DNA from: Marinifilum sp965230805
GTDB taxonomy: Bacteria > Bacteroidota > Bacteroidia > Bacteroidales > Marinifilaceae
DNA length: 64,000 nucleotides
Reading direction: 5' to 3'
Assembly (NCBI RefSeq): GCF_965230805.1
Contig: NZ_OZ246019.1
Coordinates: 3,534,001 to 3,598,000 of the forward strand
How positions within the stretch are numbered: position 1 is the stretch's first letter; each line of letters opens with the position of its first letter. Of this stretch, positions 35,746 to 44,289 are shown in pieces. Made by a program: the position numbers and the translations under genes. Below the pieces are notes generated by a model that was given only the letters and a program-made list of their open reading frames with translations, did no database searches and was not told the origin of the DNA.

Positions 35746-35934
35746 CGCTATGTACCATTGGCCGGTAACGGTTTTTCGAGGGGTTTGTGCTTTTAACGAG
35801 CAACGGCAAGGTAGCCATTTTAGAATTGTTATAGTTAAATGTAATCCTAAAATGACTGCCTTGCCTTTTTATAAAATTTAAAACATAAATCAACTAATGC
35901 GACTACGTTACATAGCGCCATCCGTTGTAGGGCA
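35746..35934. other. Cassette joint 2 (right part, after IS copy 2)
   Basis: About 202 bp once the IS is removed. Arm I is CGCTATGTA (35746-35754) with TACATAGCG (35909-35917), perfect. Arm II is GGCAAGGTAGCCATTTTAG (35805-35823) with CTAAAATGACTGCCTTGCC (35847-35865), 16 of 19 paired, loop 23. It ends in GTTGTAGGGCA (35924-35934). The design matches joint 1 although the sequences differ. No third cassette gene follows; an IS110-type element lies there instead. Confidence 0.65.
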
Positions 35935-36089
35935 TTCCCCATATAAGAACCTCCAGAATAGATATGAATTAAAGTTATCTATACCTCCAGCTCAGATTAA
36001 ATTCTCTTGCTAACGAAGGGGTATCTCCGAATAAGAAGTTGTGCTATTTTCGTACTGACTCTATGCATGACCGACTTTTTAACTGGTGC

Positions 36090-36240
36090 TTTAAAAGCCC
36101 GTGGCGCATTCTGGTTGAAATGTAAAAAGCCCCTGAAGATGCATTTCAGAGGCCTGTTGATAAATTCAGTGGTGATGCCAGTGGCAACCCCGTTCAGAAT
36201 ATTTCTCGATTCAAAGATACATTTCCTTAGAGTTATTTTT
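36090..36240 (+). ncRNA. Candidate bridge RNA region of the IS110-type element
   Basis: The 320 bp between the cassette joint and the transposase ATG has no gene. IS110-group elements encode a bridge RNA in the non-coding end upstream of the transposase (established for IS621). A hairpin GCCCCTGAA/TTTCAGAGGC is visible at 36129-36153. A second structured stretch follows (CAGTGGTGATGCCAGTGG). Exact ends and guide loops are not determined. Confidence 0.4.
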
Positions 36241-36258
36241 ACTAAAAAAAAAGAAAAA

Positions 36259-37638
36259 ATGGCAAGGAAAAAGAAAATTGAAATGGAGATTGTGAATTAT
36301 AATGCAGCAGGGATTGATGTTGGAAGCCGATCTCATTTTGTAGCAGTAGGACAATCTTTGGAAGATGTAAAAGAATTTGGTGTATATGCTGAAGATTTAG
36401 TAGAGCTATGTGAGTGGTTACTTTCCTATGGCATAACAAGCGTAGCCATGGAGTCAACAGGTGATTATTGGCAAAACTTATATGTTGAGTTGCAAAAGCA
36501 TGGCATTGAGGTTGTTTTATGTAATGGAAAGTTCACGAAAAATGCAAAAGGGAAAAAGACCGATGTAAAAGATAGTCGCTGGATACAAAAGCTTCACTCA
36601 TTAGGTTTATTGTCCGGAAGTTTTCTACCGGATGAGACCACAGAAATACTTCGTACCTATTGCCGTCAAAGAGCCAATTGGATTGACTTGGCTTCAAGTA
36701 CATCTCACAAGATGGCTAAATATCTTAAGTTTTTGAACTTTCGGTTAGACGTAGTGGTTAATGATATCTGTAGGCTTACCGGACTAAAAATCATAGGCGA
36801 TATCTGTAATGGCAACTTAGATCCTTACTCATTGGCAGAGCACCGTCATTACAATTGTAGAAAGCCCAAAGAAGAAATAGCAAAGGCTTTACATGGCAAT
36901 AACAGAGAAGACTTTCTGTTTGGTTTGAAACAAGAGTTTGATAGCTATAACTACTTCCAAAAGAAAATAAAAGCTTGTGATAAAGAGATTGAGAAACTAA
37001 TAAAAAAGGAAATTCGTAAGAATCCGGACAAGCAGAAACTTAAAACAACCGAAAAGCCATACAAAAGGGTTAATAAAAATGCTATTGAGATAAAAAACTT
37101 TAACCAAATTGCTTACCAATACTTTGGAGGTGTTGATTTGATGGCCATAGAAGGAGTTAGTCATGCAACAGTAATGGCAATCATGAGTGAAGTAGGAATC
37201 GATGGCTTTAAAAAGTTTAAATCAGCAAAAGAGTTTTGCTCCTGGTTGCGATTGGCACCCAACAACAAGATATCAGGAGGGAAAATACTAAGCAACAGAA
37301 TACCAAAAGGAAGTGGCAGATTAAAAATAGCACTTCGTCACTCTGCAAATGCTATAGGAAATTTGAAGGATACGCATATGTCTGATTTCTTTAATCGTAT
37401 TGCCTATAGAAAAGGCAGACAATCAGCAGTAAGTGCAACTGCAAGGAAACTCGCAACTATAATTTGGACAATGGTATCCCAAAATGTACCTTACAATCCT
37501 CCAACAGAATACCTCTTCCTCGACCAAAAAAGGAAGATGGGAATGGCAAAAAGAATTAAAAAACAAATGGCAAAATTTGATATAAAACCGGAAGAAATTG
37601 GAATTGGTAACTCATTGACTCCCAATTACAATTTTTAA
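36259..37638 (+). CDS. IS110-family transposase
   Basis: 459 residues from the ATG at 36259. The open frame extends back to 36007, but that part is non-coding IS end and the family start (NAAGIDVG) lies just after 36259. The DEDD RuvC-like domain has GIDVGSRSHFVAVGQ (first Asp), VAMESTGDYWQNLYVEL (Glu) and GKKTDVKDSRWIQKL (Asp pair). The C-terminal Tnp20 domain has IEGVSHATVMAIMSEVG and NNKISGGKILSNRIPKGSGR with the catalytic Ser. It appears intact. IS110 elements lack terminal inverted repeats, so the element's limits are not visible. Confidence 0.93.
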   Translation: MARKKKIEMEIVNYNAAGIDVGSRSHFVAVGQSLEDVKEFGVYAEDLVELCEWLLSYGITSVAMESTGDYWQNLYVELQKHGIEVVLCNGKFTKNAKGKKTDVKDSRWIQKLHSLGLLSGSFLPDETTEILRTYCRQRANWIDLASSTSHKMAKYLKFLNFRLDVVVNDICRLTGLKIIGDICNGNLDPYSLAEHRHYNCRKPKEEIAKALHGNNREDFLFGLKQEFDSYNYFQKKIKACDKEIEKLIKKEIRKNPDKQKLKTTEKPYKRVNKNAIEIKNFNQIAYQYFGGVDLMAIEGVSHATVMAIMSEVGIDGFKKFKSAKEFCSWLRLAPNNKISGGKILSNRIPKGSGRLKIALRHSANAIGNLKDTHMSDFFNRIAYRKGRQSAVSATARKLATIIWTMVSQNVPYNPPTEYLFLDQKRKMGMAKRIKKQMAKFDIKPEEIGIGNSLTPNYNF

Positions 37639-37648
37639 CGTTAGTCAG

Positions 37649-38606
37649 AATTCCCCTTTTAATTATGACCATTTTTTTATTTGAAGATTAAAAAATACTT
37701 TTGATAACTAAAATGCGCCAGATCGAAGCTCGGTGTTTTAAATGGTGTAAAGGTTGTAAAATCAACCCGATCAGAATTCTAGAGATGGGAACATTTTGAA
37801 AAATACAATGGTGGAGCGGAAAGCTACCCCGAATACAATAATTTCTAATAGTAATGTATATGTTCCTGTTCTGGCAAATTTTAATTTCTTGGACAAATAG
37901 CTTTCCTAAGTTTTCTTGGGTAAGGGATTTTACAACTAAAAATCAAGAATTTGCAACTAAATTGGGGTTTTCGTTATATACAATTCCCCTTTTAATTATG
38001 ACCATTTTTTTATTTGAAGATTAAAAAATACTTTTGATAACTAAAATGCGCCAGATCGAAGCTCGGTGTTTTAAATGGTGTAAAGGTTGTAAAATCAACC
38101 CGATCAGAATTCTAGAGATGGGAACATTTTGAAAAATACAATGGTGGAGCGGAAAGCTACCCCGAATACAATAATTTCTAATAGTAATGTATATGTTCCT
38201 GTTCTGGCAAATTTTAATTTCTTGGACAAATAGCTTTCCTAAGTTTTCTTGGGTAAGGGATTTTACAACTAAAAATCAAGAATTTGCAACTAAATTGGGG
38301 TTTTCGTTATATACAATACTTTTGATAACTAAAATGCGCCAGATCGAAGCTCGGTGTTTTAAATGGTGTAAAGGTTGTAAAATCAACCCGATCAGAATTC
38401 TAGAGATGGGAACATTTTGAAAAATACAATGGTGGAGCGGAAAGCTACCCCGAATACAATAATTTCTAATAGTAATGTATATGTTCCTGTTCTGGCAAAT
38501 TTTAATTTCTTGGACAAATAGCTTTCCTAAGTTTTCTTGGGTAAGGGATTTTACAACTAAAAATCAAGAATTTGCAACTAAATTGGGGTTTTCGTTATAT
38601 ACAATT
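37649..38606. repeat. Triple tandem direct repeat, 333 bp unit
   Basis: Unit 1 spans 37649-37981, unit 2 37982-38316 and unit 3 38317-38606; unit 3 lacks the first 46 bp or so. Copies look identical by eye (AATTCCCCTTTTAATTATGA start, GGAGCGGAAAGCTACCCC in the middle, GGGGTTTTCGTTATATACAA end). Each contains a short ORF starting MYMFLFWQILISWTNSFPKF whose 3' end differs by unit, so it is unlikely to be a gene. The array abuts the IS110-type element. Confidence 0.9.
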
Positions 38607-38685
38607 AGGTACGTTATACAACCACCTTTTGCACTATCAAAAATACAATTTAGCTAAATATTGCACATTTGATTGTGCATTATTT

Positions 38686-38693
38686 TATATTTG
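38686..38693 (+). promoter_or_regulatory. Putative promoter of the ATPase gene (TATATTTG)
   Basis: TATATTTG fits TAnnTTTG. It lies inside the longest open frame (TTG at 38673), so the ATG at 38703 or 38715 is the better start. Confidence 0.5.
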
Positions 38694-38702
38694 TATAAAC
38701 AA

Positions 38703-39884
38703 ATGTCTAAAGCGATGAGAACTCTATACCAGAAATTTGAAATTTTATTACAAAATACGACCTCAGATTTTAAGAGATATCTGTATGAAGAAATTTCTTG
38801 GAACAGCCGAATGGTTGGAATTATTGGTCCAAGAGGTGTTGGAAAAACAACAATGATTCTGCAGTATATAAGGGAGAACTTAGGAAGTAAAAGGGCTTTA
38901 TATGTGTCTGCAGATGATATGTACTTTAGTGAAAATAAATTAGTCGACTTAGCTGACTTTTTTTATAAAAATGCAGGGGAGTACTTATTTATTGATGAGA
39001 TTCACAAATATGAAAATTGGTCGCGCGAATTAAAGAATATCTATGATTCTTATCCAGATTTAAAGGTTGTATTTACTGGGTCTTCTGTACTAGATATACT
39101 TAAAGGTTCTGCCGATTTAAGTAGGCGAGCATTGATATATCGATTACAAGGGCTTTCTTTTAGAGAATACCTCAATTTCTTCCATAAAAAAAACATTGAA
39201 ACTTTCTCCTTAGAACATATCGTTAATGGTGAGGTTCAGCTTGCAGATATCAAACACCCACTGCCATTATTCAATGACTACCTACAACGAGGTTATTATC
39301 CTTTTGGAATAGAAAACGAGCTTAAACTTCGCTTAGGACAAATTGTAGTTCAAACTTTAGAGACTGATATTCCTCAATATGCAAATATGAATGTTGCCAC
39401 TAGTCGGAAATTAAAACGCTTATTGTCGATAATTTCAGAGAGTGTTCCATTCAAACCAAATGTATCAAAGATTGCAGAAATGATTAATGTAAGTAGAAAT
39501 TCACTAGATGACTACTTTACGTATATGGAAAAGGCCGGTCTTATCGGGCAACTGCGAAATGAGACTAGTGGGATTCGTGGTTTAGGCAAAGTTGATAAAG
39601 TCTATCTCGATAATACTAATTTAATTTATAGTTTAGCTGGCGAAAAATTTAATATCGGTAATATTAGGGAAACCTTTTTCTTAAATCAAATGAGGGTAAG
39701 AAATGAAGTAATCTCATCAAAAAATGCCGATTTTGTTATCAAAGATTTTACATTCGAAGTTGGAGGGAAGAATAAACAGCAAAAACAAATCGAAAAAGAC
39801 GGTAAATCATATATCGTAAAAGATGATATTGAATTCGGATATATGAATATACTACCTTTATGGGCTTTTGGTTTAAATTATTAG
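38703..39884 (+). CDS. AAA ATPase with DUF4143-type C-terminus
   Basis: 393 residues from the ATG at 38703. The ATPase part (residues 1-170) has Walker A GPRGVGKT (42-49), Walker B YLFIDEIHKYENW and sensor FTGSSVLDILKGSADLSRRA, as in the AAA_14 family. The C-terminal DUF4143-like part contains YLQRGYYPFGIENELKLRLG, a winged-helix-like segment (PNVSKIAEMINVSRNSLDDY) and ends PLWAFGLNY. Such proteins are widespread in Bacteroidota accessory regions; their role is unsettled. It has its own TATATTTG box and is followed within 20 bp by a group II intron end. Confidence 0.9.
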   Translation: MSKAMRTLYQKFEILLQNTTSDFKRYLYEEISWNSRMVGIIGPRGVGKTTMILQYIRENLGSKRALYVSADDMYFSENKLVDLADFFYKNAGEYLFIDEIHKYENWSRELKNIYDSYPDLKVVFTGSSVLDILKGSADLSRRALIYRLQGLSFREYLNFFHKKNIETFSLEHIVNGEVQLADIKHPLPLFNDYLQRGYYPFGIENELKLRLGQIVVQTLETDIPQYANMNVATSRKLKRLLSIISESVPFKPNVSKIAEMINVSRNSLDDYFTYMEKAGLIGQLRNETSGIRGLGKVDKVYLDNTNLIYSLAGEKFNIGNIRETFFLNQMRVRNEVISSKNADFVIKDFTFEVGGKNKQQKQIEKDGKSYIVKDDIEFGYMNILPLWAFGLNY

Positions 39885-39899
39885 AAGAATGCCAGGCAC

Positions 39900-40270
39900 T
39901 AATCGAGTAGATGGCCAGTGAGCTACCCGCCCACTGGTACACCTCTCACACCACCGTACGTACGGGTTATACGGCGGTTCGTTAGGTATCAGTGTCATCG
40001 CTCTTTACACCAACAACACCTTTGCCCGATTTTAGAATAAGGCTAGACTCAAATAAATGAGAGCTTCCTTATTGAATTTATGACAACCTAAGGTTCAGCC
40101 CATCGCTACCTTGTGAGACTTCCACAGTGTCAATTTGTGGCTCATTTCCCCTAACTACTATGGCTTCTGCTGACTTCTTGCCATAACCAACTCGTGGTTG
40201 ACAAGATATCCCCTGGTAAGAGCATTTTCCTTCCTCCAATTCCTGCCTGATGTACTACTTTGGAAATAGG
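39900..40270 (-). mobile_element. Group II intron remnant (domains V-VI, no reverse transcriptase)
   Basis: Read on the minus strand. A domain V-like hairpin GAACCGCCGTATAACCCGTA with CGTACGGTGGTGTGAGAGGT lies at about 39941-39980. A domain VI-like stem CCAGTGGGCGGGTAGCTCACT then GG follows (39914-39936), and the likely 3' end is near 39901. Upstream (40120-40270) lies AAGAAGTCAGCAGAAGCCAT, a phrase found near the 5' side of the reverse-transcriptase gene in bacterial introns. There is no room for the RT (about 1.3-1.8 kb), so the element is deleted and immobile unless helped in trans. Confidence 0.7.
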
Positions 40271-40422
40271 AATTCGACTATTTGTTTAGGGAAAATCGTT
40301 TATATAAGGAAAAATTGAGTTTCACACTTCAAAAAAACATAGGTAATAAAAAAGTTTCTACTGGTATCTTATTAAAGAATTATATAGAATATGAATAGAT
40401 TCTCATATAGATTTCAACATTT

Positions 40423-40774
40423 AACGTAAGAACCTGAACTTGTAACGTAAAAAGGAGAGCTTACAACGTAAAAATCTAAGCTTTTAATGTTAAAACCTGA
40501 GCTTGCAATATTAAAAAGAGAACGGGTAACGTAAAAAGGTGAGGTTTTAATGTTACTAGCCTAAGTTTGGATGTTTTTTGCTGCCTTTTTAGGTATACAA
40601 AGCATGCTTTTTCATTAAAACCTGAGCTTGTAGCATTAAAACCTCAGGTTGTTACGTTCAAAGCTCAGCTAAAAACGTTCGAGGAATAGGTTTTTGCGCT
40701 CAAAGCTTAGATATTTACGCAAAAAGCTTAGATATATACGTTCAAAGCTCTGGTATAAACGCAAAAAGCGCATG
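40423..40774. repeat. Degenerate tandem array, exact 21-bp period
   Basis: About 15 units. The first six run at 40423, 40444, 40465, 40486, 40507 and 40528, each 21 bp (AACGTAAAAATCTAAGCTTT, AATGTTAAAACCTGAGCTTG and variants). After a 45-bp interruption the rhythm resumes with ACGTTCAAAGCTCAGCTAAA and CGCAAAAAGCTTAGATATAT. The remaining gap to 41018 shows only the pabB promoter. Confidence 0.85.
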
Positions 40775-41006
40775 AAATAATTCCCTAATAACAAAACTAA
40801 TACTAAGAAAAGATTAAAACGCTTCTTCTAACAGCTTATAAAGAAGTGATGTTTTAGCTTTAAATCGGTATAGTAAAGTGTTTTCGATATTTTAACTAAA
40901 CTCAGCTTACAATAAAAACTCCTCGAATAATTAACATACACTTCATCTTTCAAGCTAAAAATTCATCTATATTATCGGCGAAAAGCATATCAAACCATCT
41001 TTTGAT

Positions 41007-41014
41007 TAAATTTG
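41007..41014 (+). promoter_or_regulatory. Putative pabB promoter (TAAATTTG)
   Basis: TAAATTTG fits TAnnTTTG but ends only 4 bp before the ATG at 41019, implying a leaderless or nearly leaderless transcript. Confidence 0.4.
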
Positions 41015-41018
41015 CGAC

Positions 41019-42332
41019 ATGCGAAAAAAGCTTACATTTCATATCTCAAATCCACAAAAGTTTAAGGAACAATTGCTGTTCTGGAGCAAAAAGTTTCAGT
41101 ATGTGTCTATTTTAGATAGTCATGAGGTAAATCGGAAAGAGAACTCAATGGCAGAATATAATACTTACGAATTGATAGCTGGCATTGATGCTTTGCAAAT
41201 TATTGAACCAAAACAAGATTTTTTCTGCTATTTAAGCGAAGGAGTTAATCAGATTAAAGACTGGTGGTTTGGCTATTTGGCTTATGATTTAAAAAATGAG
41301 ATTGAAGATCTAAAATCCGAAAATGAGGATGAGTTGAATTTTCCTGAAATGAATTTTTTTCGACCTCGTTGGGTATTCATATTAGATATCGATACTTTAA
41401 TAGTTGATTATTTTGAAGAAGAGTTTTCGGGCGATGAGATTTATGCATTGGTAGAGAAGTTACAAAACCTATCGGTTCCAAAAGAAAAGGCAGTTCATGT
41501 AAAGCAGATTAAATCAAGAATCAGTCGAAACGAATATATAAACTCTATCAATCAGTTAAAAGATCACATTCGTAAAGGAGATATTTATGAAGTGAATTTT
41601 TGCCAAGAGTTTTATGCGGATGATTGCTATATAAAACCTCGCCAAACCTACCGAAAACTAATGAAAGTTTCGCCTACTCCTTATTCTTGTTTTTATAGAA
41701 TGGGGGAGCAATATCTGCTATCAGCCAGTCCAGAGAGGTTTATGAAAAAAGTTGGCAGCAAAATTATCTCCCAGCCCATAAAGGGTACTGCAAAACGAGG
41801 GCTAAACCAAGAAGAGGATAAACAGATTAAGCAAAGTTTGTTAAACGATCCTAAGGAGAGGGCAGAAAATATCATGATAGTTGACTTGGTAAGAAACGAC
41901 TTATCAAGAACTGCTGCTAAGGGATCTGTTATCGTTGAGGAATTGTGTGGAATTTATACCTTTCCGCAAGTCCATCAGATGATATCTACTGTAGTTTCTG
42001 AATTGAGTGATGAGGTTCATTTTATTGAAGCAATTCGCCAATGTTTTCCAATGGGATCGATGACTGGTGCTCCAAAGGTTCGTGCTATGAAGCTGATAGA
42101 AAAGTACGAGTCTACAAAACGGGGTTTGTTTTCGGGAGCCGTTGGATACATTACGCCCGAAGGCGATTTCGACTTTAATGTAGTAATTCGCAGTATACTT
42201 TATAATGCCAGAAATCATTATCTTTCGTTTATGGTGGGTGGCGCTATTACCATGCAAGCACAGGCAGAAAAGGAGTATGAGGAATGCATGCTAAAAGCCA
42301 AAGCCATTATGCGAGTTTTAAAGAATGAGTAA
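41019..42332 (+). CDS. pabB: Aminodeoxychorismate synthase component I
   Basis: Chorismate-binding enzyme making 4-amino-4-deoxychorismate for folate; 437 residues. The chorismate-binding core (about 165-437) contains INQLKDHIRKGDIYEVNFCQ, LLSASPERFMKK, PIKGTAKRG (the PIKGT block marks PabB rather than TrpE), ENIMIVDLVRNDLSR and FPMGSMTGAPKVRAMKLIEK. The N-terminal part is shorter and less conserved. No glutamine amidotransferase (PabA) or lyase (PabC) is adjacent. TrpE is the main alternative and is disfavoured by the Lys in PIKGT. The tilS start follows by 34 bp. Confidence 0.92.
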   Translation: MRKKLTFHISNPQKFKEQLLFWSKKFQYVSILDSHEVNRKENSMAEYNTYELIAGIDALQIIEPKQDFFCYLSEGVNQIKDWWFGYLAYDLKNEIEDLKSENEDELNFPEMNFFRPRWVFILDIDTLIVDYFEEEFSGDEIYALVEKLQNLSVPKEKAVHVKQIKSRISRNEYINSINQLKDHIRKGDIYEVNFCQEFYADDCYIKPRQTYRKLMKVSPTPYSCFYRMGEQYLLSASPERFMKKVGSKIISQPIKGTAKRGLNQEEDKQIKQSLLNDPKERAENIMIVDLVRNDLSRTAAKGSVIVEELCGIYTFPQVHQMISTVVSELSDEVHFIEAIRQCFPMGSMTGAPKVRAMKLIEKYESTKRGLFSGAVGYITPEGDFDFNVVIRSILYNARNHYLSFMVGGAITMQAQAEKEYEECMLKAKAIMRVLKNE

Positions 42333-42366
42333 ACTACATTTTATTACCTAATTATTACTTGATATT

Positions 42367-43689
42367 GTGTTTCGAAAATTAGTCCGGTTTGTTGAAGAGG
42401 AAGAGTTGTTTTATCGCGACGAGAAAATACTTGTGGCGGTAAGTGGTGGAGTCGATTCTGTAGTACTTTTTCATTTGCTCCTAAAAATGGAATTAGATTG
42501 TGCTGTTCTACATTGTAATTTTCAGTTGCGAGGGCTTGAATCGGATGGTGATTATGAGTTTGTTAAGAGCTTGGCAGAAATTAATCAGATTCCTTTCTAT
42601 TCTAAGAGTTTCGATACCAAAGCTTACGCTGATACCAATAAGATCTCGATTGAGATGGCTGCTCGCGAACTGCGATACGAGTGGTTTTATCAGATACTCG
42701 AAAAAGAGAATTACCAATATATAGCAGTTGGACATCATGCTGATGATGTTGCCGAAACGGTTTTTATTAATTTGGTGAGAGGAACAGGAATTCATGGGTT
42801 AACGGGAATCAAATCTAAACTGGATAAGGTAATTCGTCCTTTGTTACCATTTACAAGAAAAGAACTGGTAGAATATGCTGTGGCCGAAAAATTAAGGTTT
42901 AGGGAAGATTCAACCAATAAAGAAACCGATTTTGTGCGTAATAAAATTCGCCACCAGCTTATTCCAATCTTGGAGAGTATTAATCCATCCATTCGCAAAA
43001 CCATGAGCGAGAATGTTCAGCGTTTTCGTGAAGTTGAACAGATTTACAATGATGTAATTGAAGAAAATCGGCTTCATCTGGTATTCCAAAGAGAAAATAA
43101 ATTGTTAATCTCCATTGCTCGTTTGCAGGAGTTAGCTTCGCCAACATCTCATTTGTTTGAGATTCTTTCTCCTTATGGATTTCATCATCGCGATGTAAGA
43201 ATGATAACAAAATCTTTGGATTCAATATCCGGGAAACGCTTTTTTTCTTCTACTCACCAATTGCTTCGCGATAGAAAGTATTTAATCCTTTCTGAACTGC
43301 AAGAGAACGATACCAATGAGTATTTGTTGGAGGAAAAATCTGGGATGATTGAATTTCCAATCGAAATGGAGACTTTATTGTTCGATAGAACGGCAGATTT
43401 TATATTTCCTACAAAACCCCAAATAGCATGTTTGGATGCAAGTAAGTTAAGATTCCCGTTAAAACTAAGAAAGTGGCAAAAGGGAGATAGCTTTAAGCCA
43501 ATGGGCATGAAGGGTAGCAAGAAAGTATCCGACTATTTTATCGATCAAAAATTCTCTTTACAGGATAAGGAGAACACATGGTTGCTAATTTCCGGCGACA
43601 AAATAGTTTGGCTGGTAGGACATCGTTTAGATGATCGCTTTAAAATTACGGACTTTACCAGCAAAATACTTAAATTGGAGTTGAAGTAA
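42367..43689 (+). CDS. tilS: tRNA(Ile)-lysidine synthetase
   Basis: Modifies C34 of the CAU-anticodon tRNA-Ile to lysidine so it reads AUA; 440 residues with a GTG start. The PP-loop SGGVDS is at 26-31. Family motifs are AVLHCNFQLRGLESDGD, YIAVGHHADDVAETVFINLV and RGTGIHGLTGIK. FREDSTNKETDFVRNKIRHQ is the tRNA-binding block. The C-terminal TilS domain begins around FPLKLRKWQKGDSFKPMGMK and continues GSKKVSDYFIDQK. Essential in nearly all bacteria. Confidence 0.96.
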   Translation: MFRKLVRFVEEEELFYRDEKILVAVSGGVDSVVLFHLLLKMELDCAVLHCNFQLRGLESDGDYEFVKSLAEINQIPFYSKSFDTKAYADTNKISIEMAARELRYEWFYQILEKENYQYIAVGHHADDVAETVFINLVRGTGIHGLTGIKSKLDKVIRPLLPFTRKELVEYAVAEKLRFREDSTNKETDFVRNKIRHQLIPILESINPSIRKTMSENVQRFREVEQIYNDVIEENRLHLVFQRENKLLISIARLQELASPTSHLFEILSPYGFHHRDVRMITKSLDSISGKRFFSSTHQLLRDRKYLILSELQENDTNEYLLEEKSGMIEFPIEMETLLFDRTADFIFPTKPQIACLDASKLRFPLKLRKWQKGDSFKPMGMKGSKKVSDYFIDQKFSLQDKENTWLLISGDKIVWLVGHRLDDRFKITDFTSKILKLELK

Positions 43690-43801
43690 GAAACAATACT
43701 CAAGGGCACTGAAAAATCTTTTTAGCACCCTTGTTGTATAAGCGATATCTCAATTTTCTGTATTGACTAAACTCAAAATTCTCAAAAGATTAAGAATCAT
43801 T

Positions 43802-44071
43802 TTATGATAATACTGGCGTTAAACACTCTTCCAGATCTTTTAGAAGAGCCTTTTTTACTTTTCGTGGCTTTTCGGCACTAATTTCTTTAAGAGCTTCGAA
43901 TGCAAGGTTTCCAATTTCGTATAATCCAACAGGATTTTTATCGAAGTTATAACTTCCTATCACATACTCTAATTTTGATTTTATTTCATCATAAGCAGAA
44001 TTTCCTGGTTTGTTCAAACAAATTAAGGCTTCCTGACAAACATCTCTTAGTTTTTCGTTCTGTTCGTTCAT
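43802..44071 (-). CDS. Small conserved hypothetical protein
   Basis: 89 residues from an ATG at 44071 (MNEQNEKLRDVCQEALICLN); a longer frame from 44095 adds eight unconvincing residues. It is soluble and helical, with a basic KPRKVKKALLKDLEE segment near the end. I recognise no family. It stands alone between tilS and the carboxylase operon. Bases 43759-43814 around its 3' end resemble 62089-62150, so a repeat may overlap the end. Confidence 0.55.
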   Translation of the reverse strand: MNEQNEKLRDVCQEALICLNKPGNSAYDEIKSKLEYVIGSYNFDKNPVGLYEIGNLAFEALKEISAEKPRKVKKALLKDLEECLTPVLS

Positions 44072-44243
44072 AGTTAAAGATTTAGAATTAAACATTAACT
44101 AAATTTACAAATTGATGTCCATTTGAGGATTAACAGTATGTTAGAAAAACGTTTCTAATTTATGGATATGCTTGTTTTGCTTGTCGAAATTGTTTTCGAA
44201 GTGTATCACAATGGTTTTCGTTTGTGATAAGAGAGTGGAATTC

Positions 44244-44273
44244 AAAAAGGCACAAGCCTATTGTTGTGCCTTT
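44244..44273 (-). terminator. Terminator of the acyl-CoA carboxylase operon
   Basis: On the minus strand AAAGGCACAA/TTGTGCCTTT with an 8-nt loop followed by TT, 17 bp past the stop at 44290. Confidence 0.85.
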
Positions 44274-44289
44274 GCTATTATCAATCTGA

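Noticed and set aside
29494..35934. Ordinary integron (CALIN) with canonical attC sites
   Set aside because: The cores GTTGTGGGCA, GTTGGCGAGC and GTTGTAGGGCA do not fit GTTRRRY, differ by gene, and no intI is present; kept as an attC-like but distinct system.
36007..36258. 84-residue N-terminal extension of the IS110 transposase
   Set aside because: It lies in the non-coding IS end, lacks family similarity, and the ATG at 36259 immediately precedes the conserved DEDD domain.
38187..38657. Repeated short ORFs starting MYMFLFWQIL in the triple repeat
   Set aside because: The 3' ends depend only on where the repeat unit stops, no start context is visible, and the rest of the unit is non-coding.
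40423..40560. Minus-strand open frame of seven-residue repeats in the 21-bp array
   Set aside because: 21 bp gives an in-phase heptapeptide, but there is no start codon, stop codons bound it after about six units, and the other 21-bp array contains stops in the matching frame.
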